Source: Sphingomonas sp. PP-CE-1A-559 (GTDB lineage: Bacteria > Pseudomonadota > Alphaproteobacteria > Sphingomonadales > Sphingomonadaceae). From it: a stretch of DNA of 64,000 bases. Below are positions 1 through 7,700 of this stretch, piece by piece (the stretch's first letter is position 1; each line of letters starts with the position of its first letter). The DNA lies in the NCBI RefSeq assembly GCF_004340965.1, contig NZ_SLYA01000002.1:434001-498000 (forward strand), written 5' to 3'. Under the pieces are notes generated by a model, which was not told the origin of the DNA, ran no database searches, and saw only the letters and a list, made by a program, of their open reading frames with translations. A program made the translations under genes and the position numbers.

Positions 1-1
1 G

Positions 2-1933
2 ACGACGACAATTCAACAGGACTTCGACGCAGCGACAGCGCTGGATGCGAAGGCCGATCGCGCAGCGTCGCTGGCGGCCTGGGAGAAACTGGAAGCGCGA
101 ACCAAGCCCGGATCACGCAGTCGCGGGATCGTGCTGGTCCGCAAGGCGCCCACGCTGTTCGCCCTGAACCGCGCCGACGAATCGGTTAAGGCTGCACGGG
201 CAGGGCTCGCCTTGCTGCCGGCCGACGATGCCAGTCTTGCAGAAGACCGGACGCGCGCCTTCCTCATCCTCGGCCAAGTCGCGACCGACACGCTCGATTA
301 CGCGGGCGCCGTGACCGCGCTCCAGCAGGCGGAGGCGAGCGCGATCAGCACCGCCGACAAGCTCGGCGCGATGCTGTCGCTGGTGACCGTGCAGATCTTC
401 ATCGATCCCACCGCCGCGGCGGTGACGTTGGCACGCAGCGACGCGTTGATCGGCACCGTGAAGCTCGAGAAGAGCGTCGCCGCGCGGTTCGCGCGTGAGC
501 GGACGCTCCTGAAGCTCAACACCGGGGACATCGCCGGCGCCCGCGCCAGCGCGTTGCAGGCGATCCGGCTTCTCGGCGGCCTCGAAACCGACAAGGTCGA
601 TATCATGGACGCATCGGCGCGGTCCGATGCCGCGATCGCGTACCTGCTGAGCGGCAACGCGGACGAAGCACGGCGGTACATGGCCTATACCGGTGCGGGA
701 CGCATGGTGAAGGGATCGTTCGATCCTGCCGCGGAGATGCGCTCGCCGGATTGTGGCGGCGATGCCGGGCTCAAGCCGCAGGACGTCGCGGTGGTCGAGT
801 TCAACATCGCGTCCGACGGTACGATCGACCAGGCGGCGCCGATCTATGCCGCGGGTGGCGGCCAGGTCGCGCTCGAGTTCGCGCGGGCGGTCAAGGGTTG
901 GTCGTGGCCTGCCGAAAAGGTCCAGGCGATCCCGGCCTTTTATCGCTACCACGTGCGGGTCGAGATGCGCTGTTCGACCGCGTTCGAGCGGCCGTCGATC
1001 GACGACGGACTAGACGACGTCCTGGAACAGTGGCTTTCCAGCAAGGGCGTCACGGTCGCTCCTGCACCGACCGGCTCGCAGGCGGCAGCACTCGCCGGAC
1101 AGCGCGCCGAACTCGCATCGGCGACCGCCCAATCGCCTAATGGTTTGCGTACGCTCGCCGCGATCTATCGCCTGACGAACAATCCTACGGTAGCGCGGGA
1201 AGAGCGTGCGGCCTTGGCTGCGCGGGCGCTGTCGATCGCGGTCGCCAACGATGCACCGCCTAGTGCGCGGCTGACGTTCGACCTGCCAGGACGCGTCGAT
1301 GCGGTGACCGACATCTGGCGGCCGGGGGTATTCGAACGGACGCTGACGCCGATGGTGTCAGAACCCGTTTACGCAAACGATCCCCAGGCGCGAGCGGCGA
1401 TCAGGCTGATGATGGTCGATGGCGCCGTCGCACGAACGAGGAAGTCGGAGAAGAACGACACCGCGATCGTGACCCTTCGACAAGTGGCGGACGACAAGGC
1501 GTTGAAGCCGAACGATCCGCTGCGCGTCGGCGCGCTGATCCGCATCGCATCGATCGAGGAGCGCAACGGCGAGATTGACGCGGCGCGGGCGACATTCGCG
1601 TCGAGTGGTCTGACCGCGAACCAGTGCGCGATCATGGATGCGCCACCGAAGATGGTATCCCAGCCGGGATCGGAAGCGTTCCCGATGGAAGCGATGCGTT
1701 GGGGCTTTGAAGGCTGGACCCAGGTTCAGTTCGACATCGGCGCGGACGGCAACGTCATCAACCAGCGCGCACTGCTGAGCTATCCCCCGTTCATCTTCTC
1801 GGAGGCGGGGACCAAGTTCTTCACCAAGGCCAAATACGCTAAGACGTATCGTCCCGACGGGGGGCTCGGTTGCGGCGCCACGACGACTCGTATCAAGTTC
1901 CTGCTGCCAGATTCGGCGCGGCGCGGCTCGTAA
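2..1933 (+). CDS. TPR-like protein with two TonB C-terminal-like domains (5' truncated by window)
   Basis: The frame is open from the first bases of the window, so the true start lies upstream; a GTG at 131 is the first internal start codon but nothing marks it as real. The N-terminal part is Ala/Leu-rich and helical, consistent with tetratricopeptide-type repeats. Two segments resemble the C-terminal domain of TonB: one encoded at about 740-980 (a Cys followed by a beta-rich stretch with FNIASDGTI) and one at about 1650-1920 (VQFDIGADGNVI). This domain normally contacts outer-membrane receptors, but no TonB-type transmembrane anchor or Pro-rich spacer is visible in the part seen. The role is unknown; periplasmic location is an inference. 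It converges on the carbonic anhydrase gene, with a shared hairpin between them. Confidence 0.75.
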   Translation, partial: TTTIQQDFDAATALDAKADRAASLAAWEKLEARTKPGSRSRGIVLVRKAPTLFALNRADESVKAARAGLALLPADDASLAEDRTRAFLILGQVATDTLDYAGAVTALQQAEASAISTADKLGAMLSLVTVQIFIDPTAAAVTLARSDALIGTVKLEKSVAARFARERTLLKLNTGDIAGARASALQAIRLLGGLETDKVDIMDASARSDAAIAYLLSGNADEARRYMAYTGAGRMVKGSFDPAAEMRSPDCGGDAGLKPQDVAVVEFNIASDGTIDQAAPIYAAGGGQVALEFARAVKGWSWPAEKVQAIPAFYRYHVRVEMRCSTAFERPSIDDGLDDVLEQWLSSKGVTVAPAPTGSQAAALAGQRAELASATAQSPNGLRTLAAIYRLTNNPTVAREERAALAARALSIAVANDAPPSARLTFDLPGRVDAVTDIWRPGVFERTLTPMVSEPVYANDPQARAAIRLMMVDGAVARTRKSEKNDTAIVTLRQVADDKALKPNDPLRVGALIRIASIEERNGEIDAARATFASSGLTANQCAIMDAPPKMVSQPGSEAFPMEAMRWGFEGWTQVQFDIGADGNVINQRALLSYPPFIFSEAGTKFFTKAKYAKTYRPDGGLGCGATTTRIKFLLPDSARRGS

Positions 1934-1941
1934 GCGAAGAC

Positions 1942-1980
1942 AGCCCCTTCCCACGGCGATGGTGGGAAGGGGGGCTTTCT
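1942..1980. terminator. Hairpin terminator between convergent genes
   Basis: An 11-bp perfect stem (CCCCTTCCCAC at 1944-1954 with its complement at 1962-1972) and a 7-nt loop is followed on the plus strand by TTTCT. It lies 10 bases after the upstream stop codon and overlaps the end of the converging gene, so it probably serves both directions. Confidence 0.7.
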
Positions 1981-2617
1981 ACACCAACACCTTGTCCGGC
2001 CGACCGACCTCTTCGAGCACGGTGGTCGAATCGATCTCCATCATCGGTTTGATCAGCCCGTCGCGGATATCGTAGACCCAGCCGTGAAGCAGCACTTCCT
2101 GGCCCCGCGCGAACGCCCCCTGGATCGTCTTGGTGCGCGCGAGCCGGATGAGCTGGTCGCGGACGTTGACCTCGACCAGCCGGTTGACCTTCTGCTCGCG
2201 GTCTGGCTGCGCGTCGATTTCGTCGGCATGGTCGTGCAACACGCAGCGCGCTGTCGAGAGCCAGTCGTCGACCGGCCCGGTGGTGCCGCCATCGAGCGTC
2301 GCGCGGATCCCGCCGCATGCATAATGCCCGCAGATGATGATGTGCCGCACGCCGAGCACGTCGATCGCATATTGCAGCACCGACATCAGGTTCATGTCGT
2401 CGTCGTTGACGAGGTTGGCGATGTTGCGGTGGATGAACATGTTGCCGGGTGGCGTCATCGTCATCTGCTCCGGACCGACGCGGCTGTCCGAACAGCCGAT
2501 CCACAGGAACTCCGGGTTCTGGCCGACCAGCTGACGCTGGAAGAAGTCGGCGCTCTCCTCGATGATCTCGGCCGCCCACGCCTTGTTGGCGAGCAGGAGT
2601 TGCTTGTACTGCCTCAT
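1979..2617 (-). CDS. Beta-class carbonic anhydrase
   Basis: Interconverts CO2 and bicarbonate in the cytoplasm. The 212-residue protein has the beta-class zinc site: Cys42 and the Asp44/Arg46 dyad in GCSDSR, then His98 and Cys101 in GHYACGG. Length and motif spacing fit the proteobacterial Can/CynT group. Its ATG overlaps the TGA of the SulP transporter gene by four bases (ATGA), so the two proteins should be made together. This suggests that the transporter moves bicarbonate, or that the anhydrase pulls transported bicarbonate into CO2-dependent metabolism. The family assignment is secure; the physiological link is inferred from coupling. Confidence 0.93.
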   Translation of the reverse strand: MRQYKQLLLANKAWAAEIIEESADFFQRQLVGQNPEFLWIGCSDSRVGPEQMTMTPPGNMFIHRNIANLVNDDDMNLMSVLQYAIDVLGVRHIIICGHYACGGIRATLDGGTTGPVDDWLSTARCVLHDHADEIDAQPDREQKVNRLVEVNVRDQLIRLARTKTIQGAFARGQEVLLHGWVYDIRDGLIKPMMEIDSTTVLEEVGRPDKVLV

Positions 2618-4194
2618 GCGAAACGGACCTCGGTCTGGGGGGCGTTGATCAGCTTGACCGTGCGCATCGCGAGATCGCCGCGGATAAGCACGGTGATGCC
2701 GCGATACTGCGCGCCCTTGATGAACGCGTTGATGATGTCGACGTTGTCGAGATCGACATAGCTGGTCGACGACAGGTCGATCAGCAGGTTCGCATTGTCG
2801 GGCACCTTGGCGAGCGACTTCTGCAACTCGTATTTATGGATGAAGTACAGGTTGCGTCGCGCGCGGACGAGGCAGTCCTCGTCGTCGCAGGCAAAGGTGA
2901 TCGCGGTGCGGAAGTTGCGCGCGACGACGAACACGAAGCCGACCGCAAGGCCGATGACGATGCCTTCGAGCAAGTCGGTGAACAGGATCGCAGCCACCGT
3001 GACGACGAACGGAATGAACTGCGTCCAGCCCTGCTTGAAGCGCTCGGTATACAGCTTCGGCTTGGTCAGCTTGTAGCCGGTCGCGATCAACACCGCGGCG
3101 AGTGCCGACAGCGGGATAAGGTTCAGCACCGCGGGGATCAACGCGACGCTGACCAGCAGCCAGAAGCCGTGCAGGATCGTCGACAGCTTGCTCTCGGCCT
3201 TGGCATCGACGTTGGCGGACGAACGCACGATCACCGAGGTTACGGGCAGGCCGCCGATCAGGCCGGACAGGATGTTGCCGCCGCCCTGCGCCATCAGCTC
3301 CCAGTTCTTGTCGGTCGAACGACGGCGCGGATCGATCTCGTCGACCGCCTTGACGCTCAGCAGAGATTCGAGGCTGGCGACGATCGCGAGCGTGACCGCG
3401 CTGCTCCAGACGATGCCCATCGTGATCCCGGAGAAGTCGGGGAAGGTGAACAGCGACGGGAATTGCGACAGCGTCTGGGTGATCGGCACCTGGACGAGAT
3501 GCGTCGCCTGGAGCTGCCAATCGGGCTTCACGGCACCAAGCAGCATGTTGCCGAAGATGCCGATCAACACGACCACGAGCGGCCCGGGGACGAAGCGCAG
3601 CGGCCCGTCCTTCGGCTTGGCGCCATCCCACCAGAACAGGAAGGCCAGGCTGACTGACGCGATCAGGATTGCGCCGGGGGTCACGGCTGCACTGAGGCTG
3701 TCGAAGATCCGCGAGAACGTGTTGATGCCGTTCGCGGTGGTGAATTCGAAGATGCCCTCCGCCTCGCGGTCGAACCCTACGGCGTGGGGGATCTGCTTGA
3801 GGATCAGGATCAGGCCTATTGCCGCGAGCATGCCGGTGATGACCGACGACGGCACGAACTCGCTGAGGATGCCGGCGCGGGTCAGCGAGAAGCAGATTTG
3901 GAGAACGCCCGCGAGCACGACTGCCATCAGGAACATCTGGTAGCTTGGCATGCTCTCGATCGCGGTCAGCACGATCACGGTCAGGCCGGCGGCGGGGCCG
4001 CTCACCGACAGCGGCGATTTCGAGAACAGGCCGACCGCGATACCGCCGACGATGCCCGAGATAATGCCAGCGAACAGCGGCGCACCGGACGCGAGCGCGA
4101 CGCCGAGACAGAGGGGCAGCGCGACGAGCGCGACGACGATGGAGGCGGGAAGATCCGCGCGCCATGTGGTAAGCTTTGGAATGAGAGTCGGCAC
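2614..4194 (-). CDS. SulP family anion (bicarbonate/sulfate) transporter with STAS domain
   Basis: Inner-membrane SulP/SLC26 transporter. An N-terminal membrane domain of many hydrophobic helices begins at LPASIVVALVALPLCLGVAL and a cytoplasmic STAS domain fills roughly the last 70 residues (LLIDLSSTSYVDLDNVDII). I place the start at the GTG at 4194 (526 aa) because a GGACAGGAG Shine-Dalgarno lies just upstream and the protein then begins, as in the family, shortly before helix 1; an ATG at 4260 would add 22 unlikely residues. Substrate cannot be read from sequence. The coupled carbonic anhydrase gene favours bicarbonate, a pairing known in SulP proteins; sulfate remains possible. Confidence 0.9.
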   Translation of the reverse strand: MPTLIPKLTTWRADLPASIVVALVALPLCLGVALASGAPLFAGIISGIVGGIAVGLFSKSPLSVSGPAAGLTVIVLTAIESMPSYQMFLMAVVLAGVLQICFSLTRAGILSEFVPSSVITGMLAAIGLILILKQIPHAVGFDREAEGIFEFTTANGINTFSRIFDSLSAAVTPGAILIASVSLAFLFWWDGAKPKDGPLRFVPGPLVVVLIGIFGNMLLGAVKPDWQLQATHLVQVPITQTLSQFPSLFTFPDFSGITMGIVWSSAVTLAIVASLESLLSVKAVDEIDPRRRSTDKNWELMAQGGGNILSGLIGGLPVTSVIVRSSANVDAKAESKLSTILHGFWLLVSVALIPAVLNLIPLSALAAVLIATGYKLTKPKLYTERFKQGWTQFIPFVVTVAAILFTDLLEGIVIGLAVGFVFVVARNFRTAITFACDDEDCLVRARRNLYFIHKYELQKSLAKVPDNANLLIDLSSTSYVDLDNVDIINAFIKGAQYRGITVLIRGDLAMRTVKLINAPQTEVRFA

Positions 4195-4410
4195 CAGGGC
4201 TCCTGTCCTTAAGGTGTCGGCCGGGAATACGTCCGCACCGGACGCATCTATCCATGCCACATGACAAATAGTTCATGTTCAGTAATCGATGAACGGTGTC
4301 TGACTCAAGTTGGAATGTTGCGACGCGGAAGATTGTCGGATCGGGCAAGTTTACGTCGCGATCGCTGCGTGCGGTTGCGTTGTCCGTGGGGACGCCTATC
4401 TCGGACCGCT

Positions 4411-4950
4411 ATGGCTCGAAGCACGACACGATCTTCCGACTGGGGTTTCCCGCGCTGGCGCGAATATGGCGCGAGCACCGAGGCGGTGACCGTCCGGCTG
4501 TGCGATCGGCATGGCTGCGACGAGCCCGGCAATTGTCCGGCACCGAAATCGCCCAACAGCCCCGATCGCTGGTATTTCTGCATGAACCACGCGGGCGAAT
4601 ATAATCGTGGCTGGAATTATTTCGAAGGCTTGAGCGCGGAGGAAGCGGCCGAGCGCGAAGCGGCGGAGACGCGCACCGCGGACGGCTACACCGATCCCAA
4701 GCATTATGCGTGGGCTGGCTCGGGTGACGGCAGCCGCTCGCGCGACGAGATGCGCGCGCTGGAGGTACTGGACCTCGAGCCCGACGCGACGTTCGAGGAC
4801 GTCCGCGCGGCGTGGCGGCGGATGGCGAAGGCGAATCATCCGGATGTGCGCCCGAACGACAAGGACGCGGCGAAGCGGTTCCAAGGCGTTCAGGCGGCGT
4901 ACGAGGTCCTGAAGGTGGCCGAAGATCAGCGGACCTGGAAACCGGAGTGA
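4411..4950 (+). CDS. J-domain (DnaJ-like) co-chaperone with N-terminal Cys cluster
   Basis: Protein of 179 residues with a C-terminal J domain (about residues 115-175) carrying the HPD motif at 143-145, which stimulates the ATPase of DnaK-type Hsp70. It lacks the G/F region and DnaJ zinc domain, so it is a class III J protein. The N-terminal third has Cys31, Cys36, Cys42, Cys57 and His60, a possible metal site. The ATG at 4411 is chosen over an upstream in-frame ATG at 4261, whose extension is basic and non-conserved in appearance. Its stop overlaps the start of the ferredoxin-like gene (GTGA), and SufE follows on the other strand, so a role in Fe-S protein maturation is a reasonable but unproven guess. 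Confidence 0.85.
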   Translation: MARSTTRSSDWGFPRWREYGASTEAVTVRLCDRHGCDEPGNCPAPKSPNSPDRWYFCMNHAGEYNRGWNYFEGLSAEEAAEREAAETRTADGYTDPKHYAWAGSGDGSRSRDEMRALEVLDLEPDATFEDVRAAWRRMAKANHPDVRPNDKDAAKRFQGVQAAYEVLKVAEDQRTWKPE

Positions 4951-5294
4951 TCCGCGTCCTCGCCAGTCGCTGGCAGGGAAGCGTTCTGGTCTGCGGCAAA
5001 TGCTCGAAGAAGCTGAATGGCGGGTTTGGCGAAAAGGGCCGGACGCCTCTCGTGAAGCTGTTGCGTCAGACGCTCGGCGTTAAGAAGGGCCGCAAGGCTG
5101 ACCGAGGCGTGGTCGAGGTGAAGTGTCTTGGCGTGTGCCCGAAGAACGCGGTGGTGATGGTCGATGGCGCCCGGCCGGACCGGTGGATGTTGGTCCCGGC
5201 TGGTGCTGATGCCGAAGAGGTCGTCGCTACGCTCAACGAACCCGCTAGCGTGCCCTCACCCTCGCCGCCTCCGGCGTCTCTCCCTCTCCCCTAA
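4947..5294 (+). CDS. Thioredoxin-fold 2Fe-2S ferredoxin-like protein
   Basis: Protein of 115 residues. Four cysteines (Cys16, Cys19, Cys60, Cys64, in CGKC and CLGVC) are arranged as in thioredoxin-like 2Fe-2S ferredoxins, the fold shared with NuoE. It starts at a GTG overlapping the stop of the J-domain gene by four bases. Roughly the last 14 residues (from about 102, a Pro/Ser-rich tail) are encoded by the left half of an intergenic inverted repeat and the stop lies inside that repeat, so the native C-terminus has probably been replaced. Electron-transfer or cluster-sensing function is inferred from the cysteines only. Confidence 0.8.
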   Translation: MIRVLASRWQGSVLVCGKCSKKLNGGFGEKGRTPLVKLLRQTLGVKKGRKADRGVVEVKCLGVCPKNAVVMVDGARPDRWMLVPAGADAEEVVATLNEPASVPSPSPPPASLPLP

Positions 5295-5346
5295 GGGGAG
5301 AGGGAAGGGGCCCGCGGCCACTTGGCCGTGGGAAGGGTGAGGGCAC
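5250..5346. repeat. Paired inverted repeat (CCTCACCCT family) overlapping the end of the ferredoxin-like gene
   Basis: Outer arms GTGCCCTCACCCT (5250-5262) and its exact complement (5334-5346) enclose an inner palindrome around CCTCTCCCCTAAGGGGAGAG. The inner TAA is the stop codon of the upstream gene. It lies between convergent genes and could also terminate transcription. Confidence 0.85.
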
Positions 5347-5350
5347 GGTT

Positions 5351-5755
5351 TTAGGCGTATCGCTCCGCCGTCTCCCGAATCAGCGCGATCATGTTCGGGA
5401 TCCCCTGCGTCCGGTTCGAACTCAGCTGCTTGCTCAGATCGAACGGCGCCAGTTCCGCTTTGATGTCCGTCGCGATGATCTGGCCGGGAGCCTGGTCCTG
5501 CACCGTCAGCAGAACTAGGGCGATAATCCCCTTGGTGATCGCCGCATTCGAATCCGCGAGGAAGTGCAGGCGACCATCATCGGTCGTGGTCGGATACACC
5601 CAAACCGACGCCGAACACCCGCGTACCAACGTCGCATCGGTCTTCAGCGCATCCGGCATCGGTTCCAGCTCTTTGCCGAGGTCGATCAGCAGACGGTAGC
5701 GATCGTCGGGTTCGAGAAAGTCGTATTCCTCGCGAATGTCGGTGAGAGTGGCCAT
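5351..5755 (-). CDS. sufE: SufE family cysteine desulfurase sulfur acceptor
   Basis: Accepts persulfide sulfur from the cysteine desulfurase SufS and passes it to the SufBCD scaffold for Fe-S cluster assembly in the cytoplasm. The 134-residue product starts MATLTDIREEYDFLEPDDRY, typical of SufE, and carries the acceptor cysteine (Cys47) in VRGCSASVW. The start at 5755 is set by homology to the family; a longer frame reaches 5851 but its extra residues are encoded by an intergenic repeat. No other suf gene is in the window. A nearby ferredoxin-like gene on the opposite strand fits an Fe-S theme. Confidence 0.92.
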   Translation of the reverse strand: MATLTDIREEYDFLEPDDRYRLLIDLGKELEPMPDALKTDATLVRGCSASVWVYPTTTDDGRLHFLADSNAAITKGIIALVLLTVQDQAPGQIIATDIKAELAPFDLSKQLSSNRTQGIPNMIALIRETAERYA

Positions 5756-5795
5756 TCCTGTCGGGTAGCGGTTCGAAGGTAACGCTTCAACATCA

Positions 5796-5850
5796 TGTTC
5801 CCCCGCGAAGGCGGGGGCCCAGTCTGGACCCCCGCCTTCGCGGGGGAACA
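5796..5850. repeat. Paired inverted repeat, family A (CCCGCGAAGGCGGG)
   Basis: Two perfectly complementary 22-bp arms (5796-5817 and 5829-5850) around an 11-bp centre. Each arm contains its own small hairpin (CCCCCGC-GAAG-GCGGGGG). It lies downstream of the psp operon and upstream of sufE. Other family members are at 12453, 19698, 25750, 26944, 31618, 38131 and 49199. Confidence 0.9.
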
Positions 5851-5869
5851 AGTCTCCCGGTCGGTGGCC

Positions 5870-6109
5870 CTAGAGATCCACCCCGGCAGCGATCGCCTCG
5901 AGCTTCTTGATCCGCTCCTTCAAGTCCGCAATCTCGATCCGCGATCCGGTCGACACCGCGACCGGCATGCGGCCGTCCTGCATGTTATCCAGCTCCATCC
6001 GCCGCAGCGAGAGCCATCCGCGCCATCCGGCCAATCCGCCCGCGACGATCATTGCCAACCCTGCAAGGCTCGCCAGCGCCAAGGTGATATAGACGTTCGG
6101 TTCGATCAT
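5870..6109 (-). CDS. Small membrane protein with short PspB-like coiled-coil tail (last gene of psp operon)
   Basis: 79 residues: a short N-terminus, one transmembrane helix (about residues 7-28), a basic patch (RRMELDN) and a C-terminal heptad segment, DLKERIKKLEAIAAG. That tail resembles the RLEERIxVLERI segment shared by the other small proteins of this operon, but lacks their final EIDxLRDR motif. Its Shine-Dalgarno (TAGGAGG) contains the stop codon of the gene before it, so translation is probably coupled. Function unknown; position and architecture suggest an accessory membrane component of the Psp envelope-stress response. Confidence 0.8.
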   Translation of the reverse strand: MIEPNVYITLALASLAGLAMIVAGGLAGWRGWLSLRRMELDNMQDGRMPVAVSTGSRIEIADLKERIKKLEAIAAGVDL

Positions 6110-6118
6110 GTCCGCCTC

Positions 6119-6367
6119 CTAGCGGTCGCGGAGCCGTTCGATCTCTCGGTCGAGATCGACGCTCTTGTGGTTGTCCGTGATCACGCGCTCCAGCACCTGG
6201 ATCCGCTCCTTCATCTGCTGCACCTCGTCGCGAAGCCGCACCGCCTCGGGATCGTTCATCAATGACGTGCCCTCGGCATGTCGGCCGTTCTTGTGGCGCG
6301 ATTTGAAGATGCCGGTAATCATCACGATCAGGACGATCATCACGACCATCACCTGTCCACCATTCAT
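6119..6367 (-). CDS. Small PspB-like membrane protein
   Basis: 82 residues. An N-terminal helix, MVVMIVLIVMITGIF, is followed by a charged segment and a coiled coil, QMKERIQVLERVITD, ending in EIERLRDR. The tail resembles that of E. coli PspB (MRERIQALESIL) and recurs in the neighbouring genes at 6392, 6688 and 7412. It has a clear Shine-Dalgarno (TAGGAG) and sits 24 bases after the preceding gene. Likely anchored in the inner membrane with the coiled coil in the cytoplasm; function inferred from operon membership only. Confidence 0.82.
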   Translation of the reverse strand: MNGGQVMVVMIVLIVMITGIFKSRHKNGRHAEGTSLMNDPEAVRLRDEVQQMKERIQVLERVITDNHKSVDLDREIERLRDR

Positions 6368-6391
6368 GATCTTGTCTCCTAACGGGTCGGT

Positions 6392-6676
6392 CTAGTTGGC
6401 CAGGCGTTCGGTCGCGGGACCGGTATCGCGGAGCAGGTCGATCTCGTTCGAGAGCTCAATCCCACGGTCGGTGACGATCCGTTCGAGCACCCGGACGCGC
6501 TGTTCGAGGCGGTCGGTGTGCGCCGCGTATTGTGCGGACTTCTCGGCGATCATCTGCGCGTCGAGTTCCATGCGGCGGTGCCGGTAGGCGAACCAGGGCC
6601 TGACGAAGACACCGCCGAAGATCGCGAGCAGTCCGCAGCAGATGCCGAGGATCGGGATGAGCAAGGGGCTGAGCAT
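6392..6676 (-). CDS. Small PspB-like membrane protein
   Basis: 94 residues. The hydrophobic N-terminus (IPILGICCGLLAIFGGVFV) is one membrane helix, followed by RHRRMELD, a basic stretch also seen in the product at 5870, and a coiled coil, RLEQRVRVLERIVTD, that ends in NEIDLLRD. It looks like a duplicated PspB-type protein. It lies 11 bases downstream of the gene at 6688, within the sigma-54-driven psp operon. No catalytic motif is present; a regulatory or PspA-docking role is a guess. Confidence 0.82.
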   Translation of the reverse strand: MLSPLLIPILGICCGLLAIFGGVFVRPWFAYRHRRMELDAQMIAEKSAQYAAHTDRLEQRVRVLERIVTDRGIELSNEIDLLRDTGPATERLAN

Positions 6677-6687
6677 GGTTGTGTCCT

Positions 6688-6999
6688 TCAGCGGTCGCGG
6701 AGGGCGTCGATCTCGCGAGCGGTGCGCTCGGCGGGATCGGTAGCGATGCGTTCGAGGACTGCGATCCGCTCTTCGAGGCGGGAAACCTGACCGGTGAGGC
6801 GCTCATTCTCGCTGCTGAGCAGTTCGACTTTTCGTTCGCCAGCCGGGTCCTGCTTAAGCCCGCCGCCCCAGTTCATCGAGTTGCCCCAGTCGTCGCTCGG
6901 CGGATAGCCGTGTTTCGTACGGATCCAGTTGTTGACGATCCAGCCGACGGTCGTGATCGCGATGATGGCGATAATGAAACCTGGTCCACCCCAAGCCAT
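6688..6999 (-). CDS. Small PspB-like membrane protein with Gly/Asn-rich linker
   Basis: 103 residues: an N-terminal helix (GFIIAIIAITTVGWIVNNWI), a polar linker containing DDWGNSMNWGGG, then a coiled coil with RLEERIAVLERIATD and the terminal EIDALRDR motif. Of the four extra genes it has the most complete version of the shared tail. It follows pspC by 27 bases. The same tail in pspB and three further neighbours indicates local duplication and divergence of a PspB-type gene. Function is not established. Confidence 0.82.
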   Translation of the reverse strand: MAWGGPGFIIAIIAITTVGWIVNNWIRTKHGYPPSDDWGNSMNWGGGLKQDPAGERKVELLSSENERLTGQVSRLEERIAVLERIATDPAERTAREIDALRDR

Positions 7000-7026
7000 A
7001 GTCTGTCTCCCTGTTGACGCCGCGTC

Positions 7027-7410
7027 TCAGCGCAGGCTGTCGATCTCTGCCGCGAGGCTGGTGCTGTTGCGGCTGGTATAGTGCGTCTCGATGTCGGCGA
7101 GGCGGCGGTCGATGTCGCGGAACTTGCTGCGGACCTCGGCGGTCGAGCGCTTCGGGTTCGAGCGGACGCCCTGCCAGAACTTCGCGTCGTCGGGCGTCTC
7201 GTACAGGCCGATCGGCTTGGCGTGGCCCATCCAGGCGACCATCCAATAGGCCAGCAGCGTCCAGGGAAAGCCCCCGGCAAGCGTCAGGACGACCATCCCG
7301 ACCCGGACGAAGAGCGCGTCGACGCCGGTATAGTCGGCGATCCCGGCGCAGACGCCCTTCCACTTGGCGTTCTGCTTATCGAGGTAAAACTGTGTGCGGC
7401 TGCCGGACAT
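7027..7410 (-). CDS. pspC: PspC domain envelope-stress membrane protein
   Basis: Inner-membrane sensor/effector of the phage-shock response; in enterobacteria PspC with PspB relieves PspA inhibition of PspF and binds secretins. The PspC domain covers about residues 8-63 (KWKGVCAGIADYTGVDALFVR, then a hydrophobic helix VGMVVLTLAGGFPWTLLAYW). The C-terminal half is charged and helical and ends in AAEIDSLR, echoing the EIDxLRDR end of the PspB-like proteins encoded nearby. At 127 residues it is close to E. coli PspC. The start is one base after the pspB stop. Confidence 0.92.
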   Translation of the reverse strand: MSGSRTQFYLDKQNAKWKGVCAGIADYTGVDALFVRVGMVVLTLAGGFPWTLLAYWMVAWMGHAKPIGLYETPDDAKFWQGVRSNPKRSTAEVRSKFRDIDRRLADIETHYTSRNSTSLAAEIDSLR

Positions 7411-7411
7411 C

Positions 7412-7699
7412 TCAGTTCCTCCGATCAGAAGTGCGGTCGGACTGAAGGTCCGACAGATACGGCGATTGCGTGGTACCGAGACCCGGCTTCCAGTCGGGAT
7501 TGTCGGCGGCGATGATCCGTTCGACGGTCATTACGCGGTCTTCGAGGCGGCGGGCCAAGGCCTGCATTTCGTCGAGCAGGCGTTCGTCCTCCTCCGTGAT
7601 CCGCGGCGCCTGCTTCCACTTGGTGATGTAGTGCAGGATCACCCACGGCAGCCCGATGAAGAGCACGGCGCAGACGAGAACGGGCATTAGGTCATCCAT
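7412..7699 (-). CDS. pspB: PspB, phage-shock membrane protein
   Basis: 95 residues: an N-terminal membrane helix (LVCAVLFIGLPWVILHYITKW) and a cytoplasmic coiled coil, RLEDRVMTVERIIAADNPDW, which matches the E. coli PspB pattern ending in a Trp after Asn-Pro/His-Pro. It extends about 20 residues beyond E. coli PspB. It is packed one base from both pspA and pspC. PspB normally works with PspC to capture PspA during membrane stress. Four additional proteins with a related coiled coil are encoded downstream. Confidence 0.9.
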   Translation of the reverse strand: MDDLMPVLVCAVLFIGLPWVILHYITKWKQAPRITEEDERLLDEMQALARRLEDRVMTVERIIAADNPDWKPGLGTTQSPYLSDLQSDRTSDRRN

Positions 7700-7700
7700 C

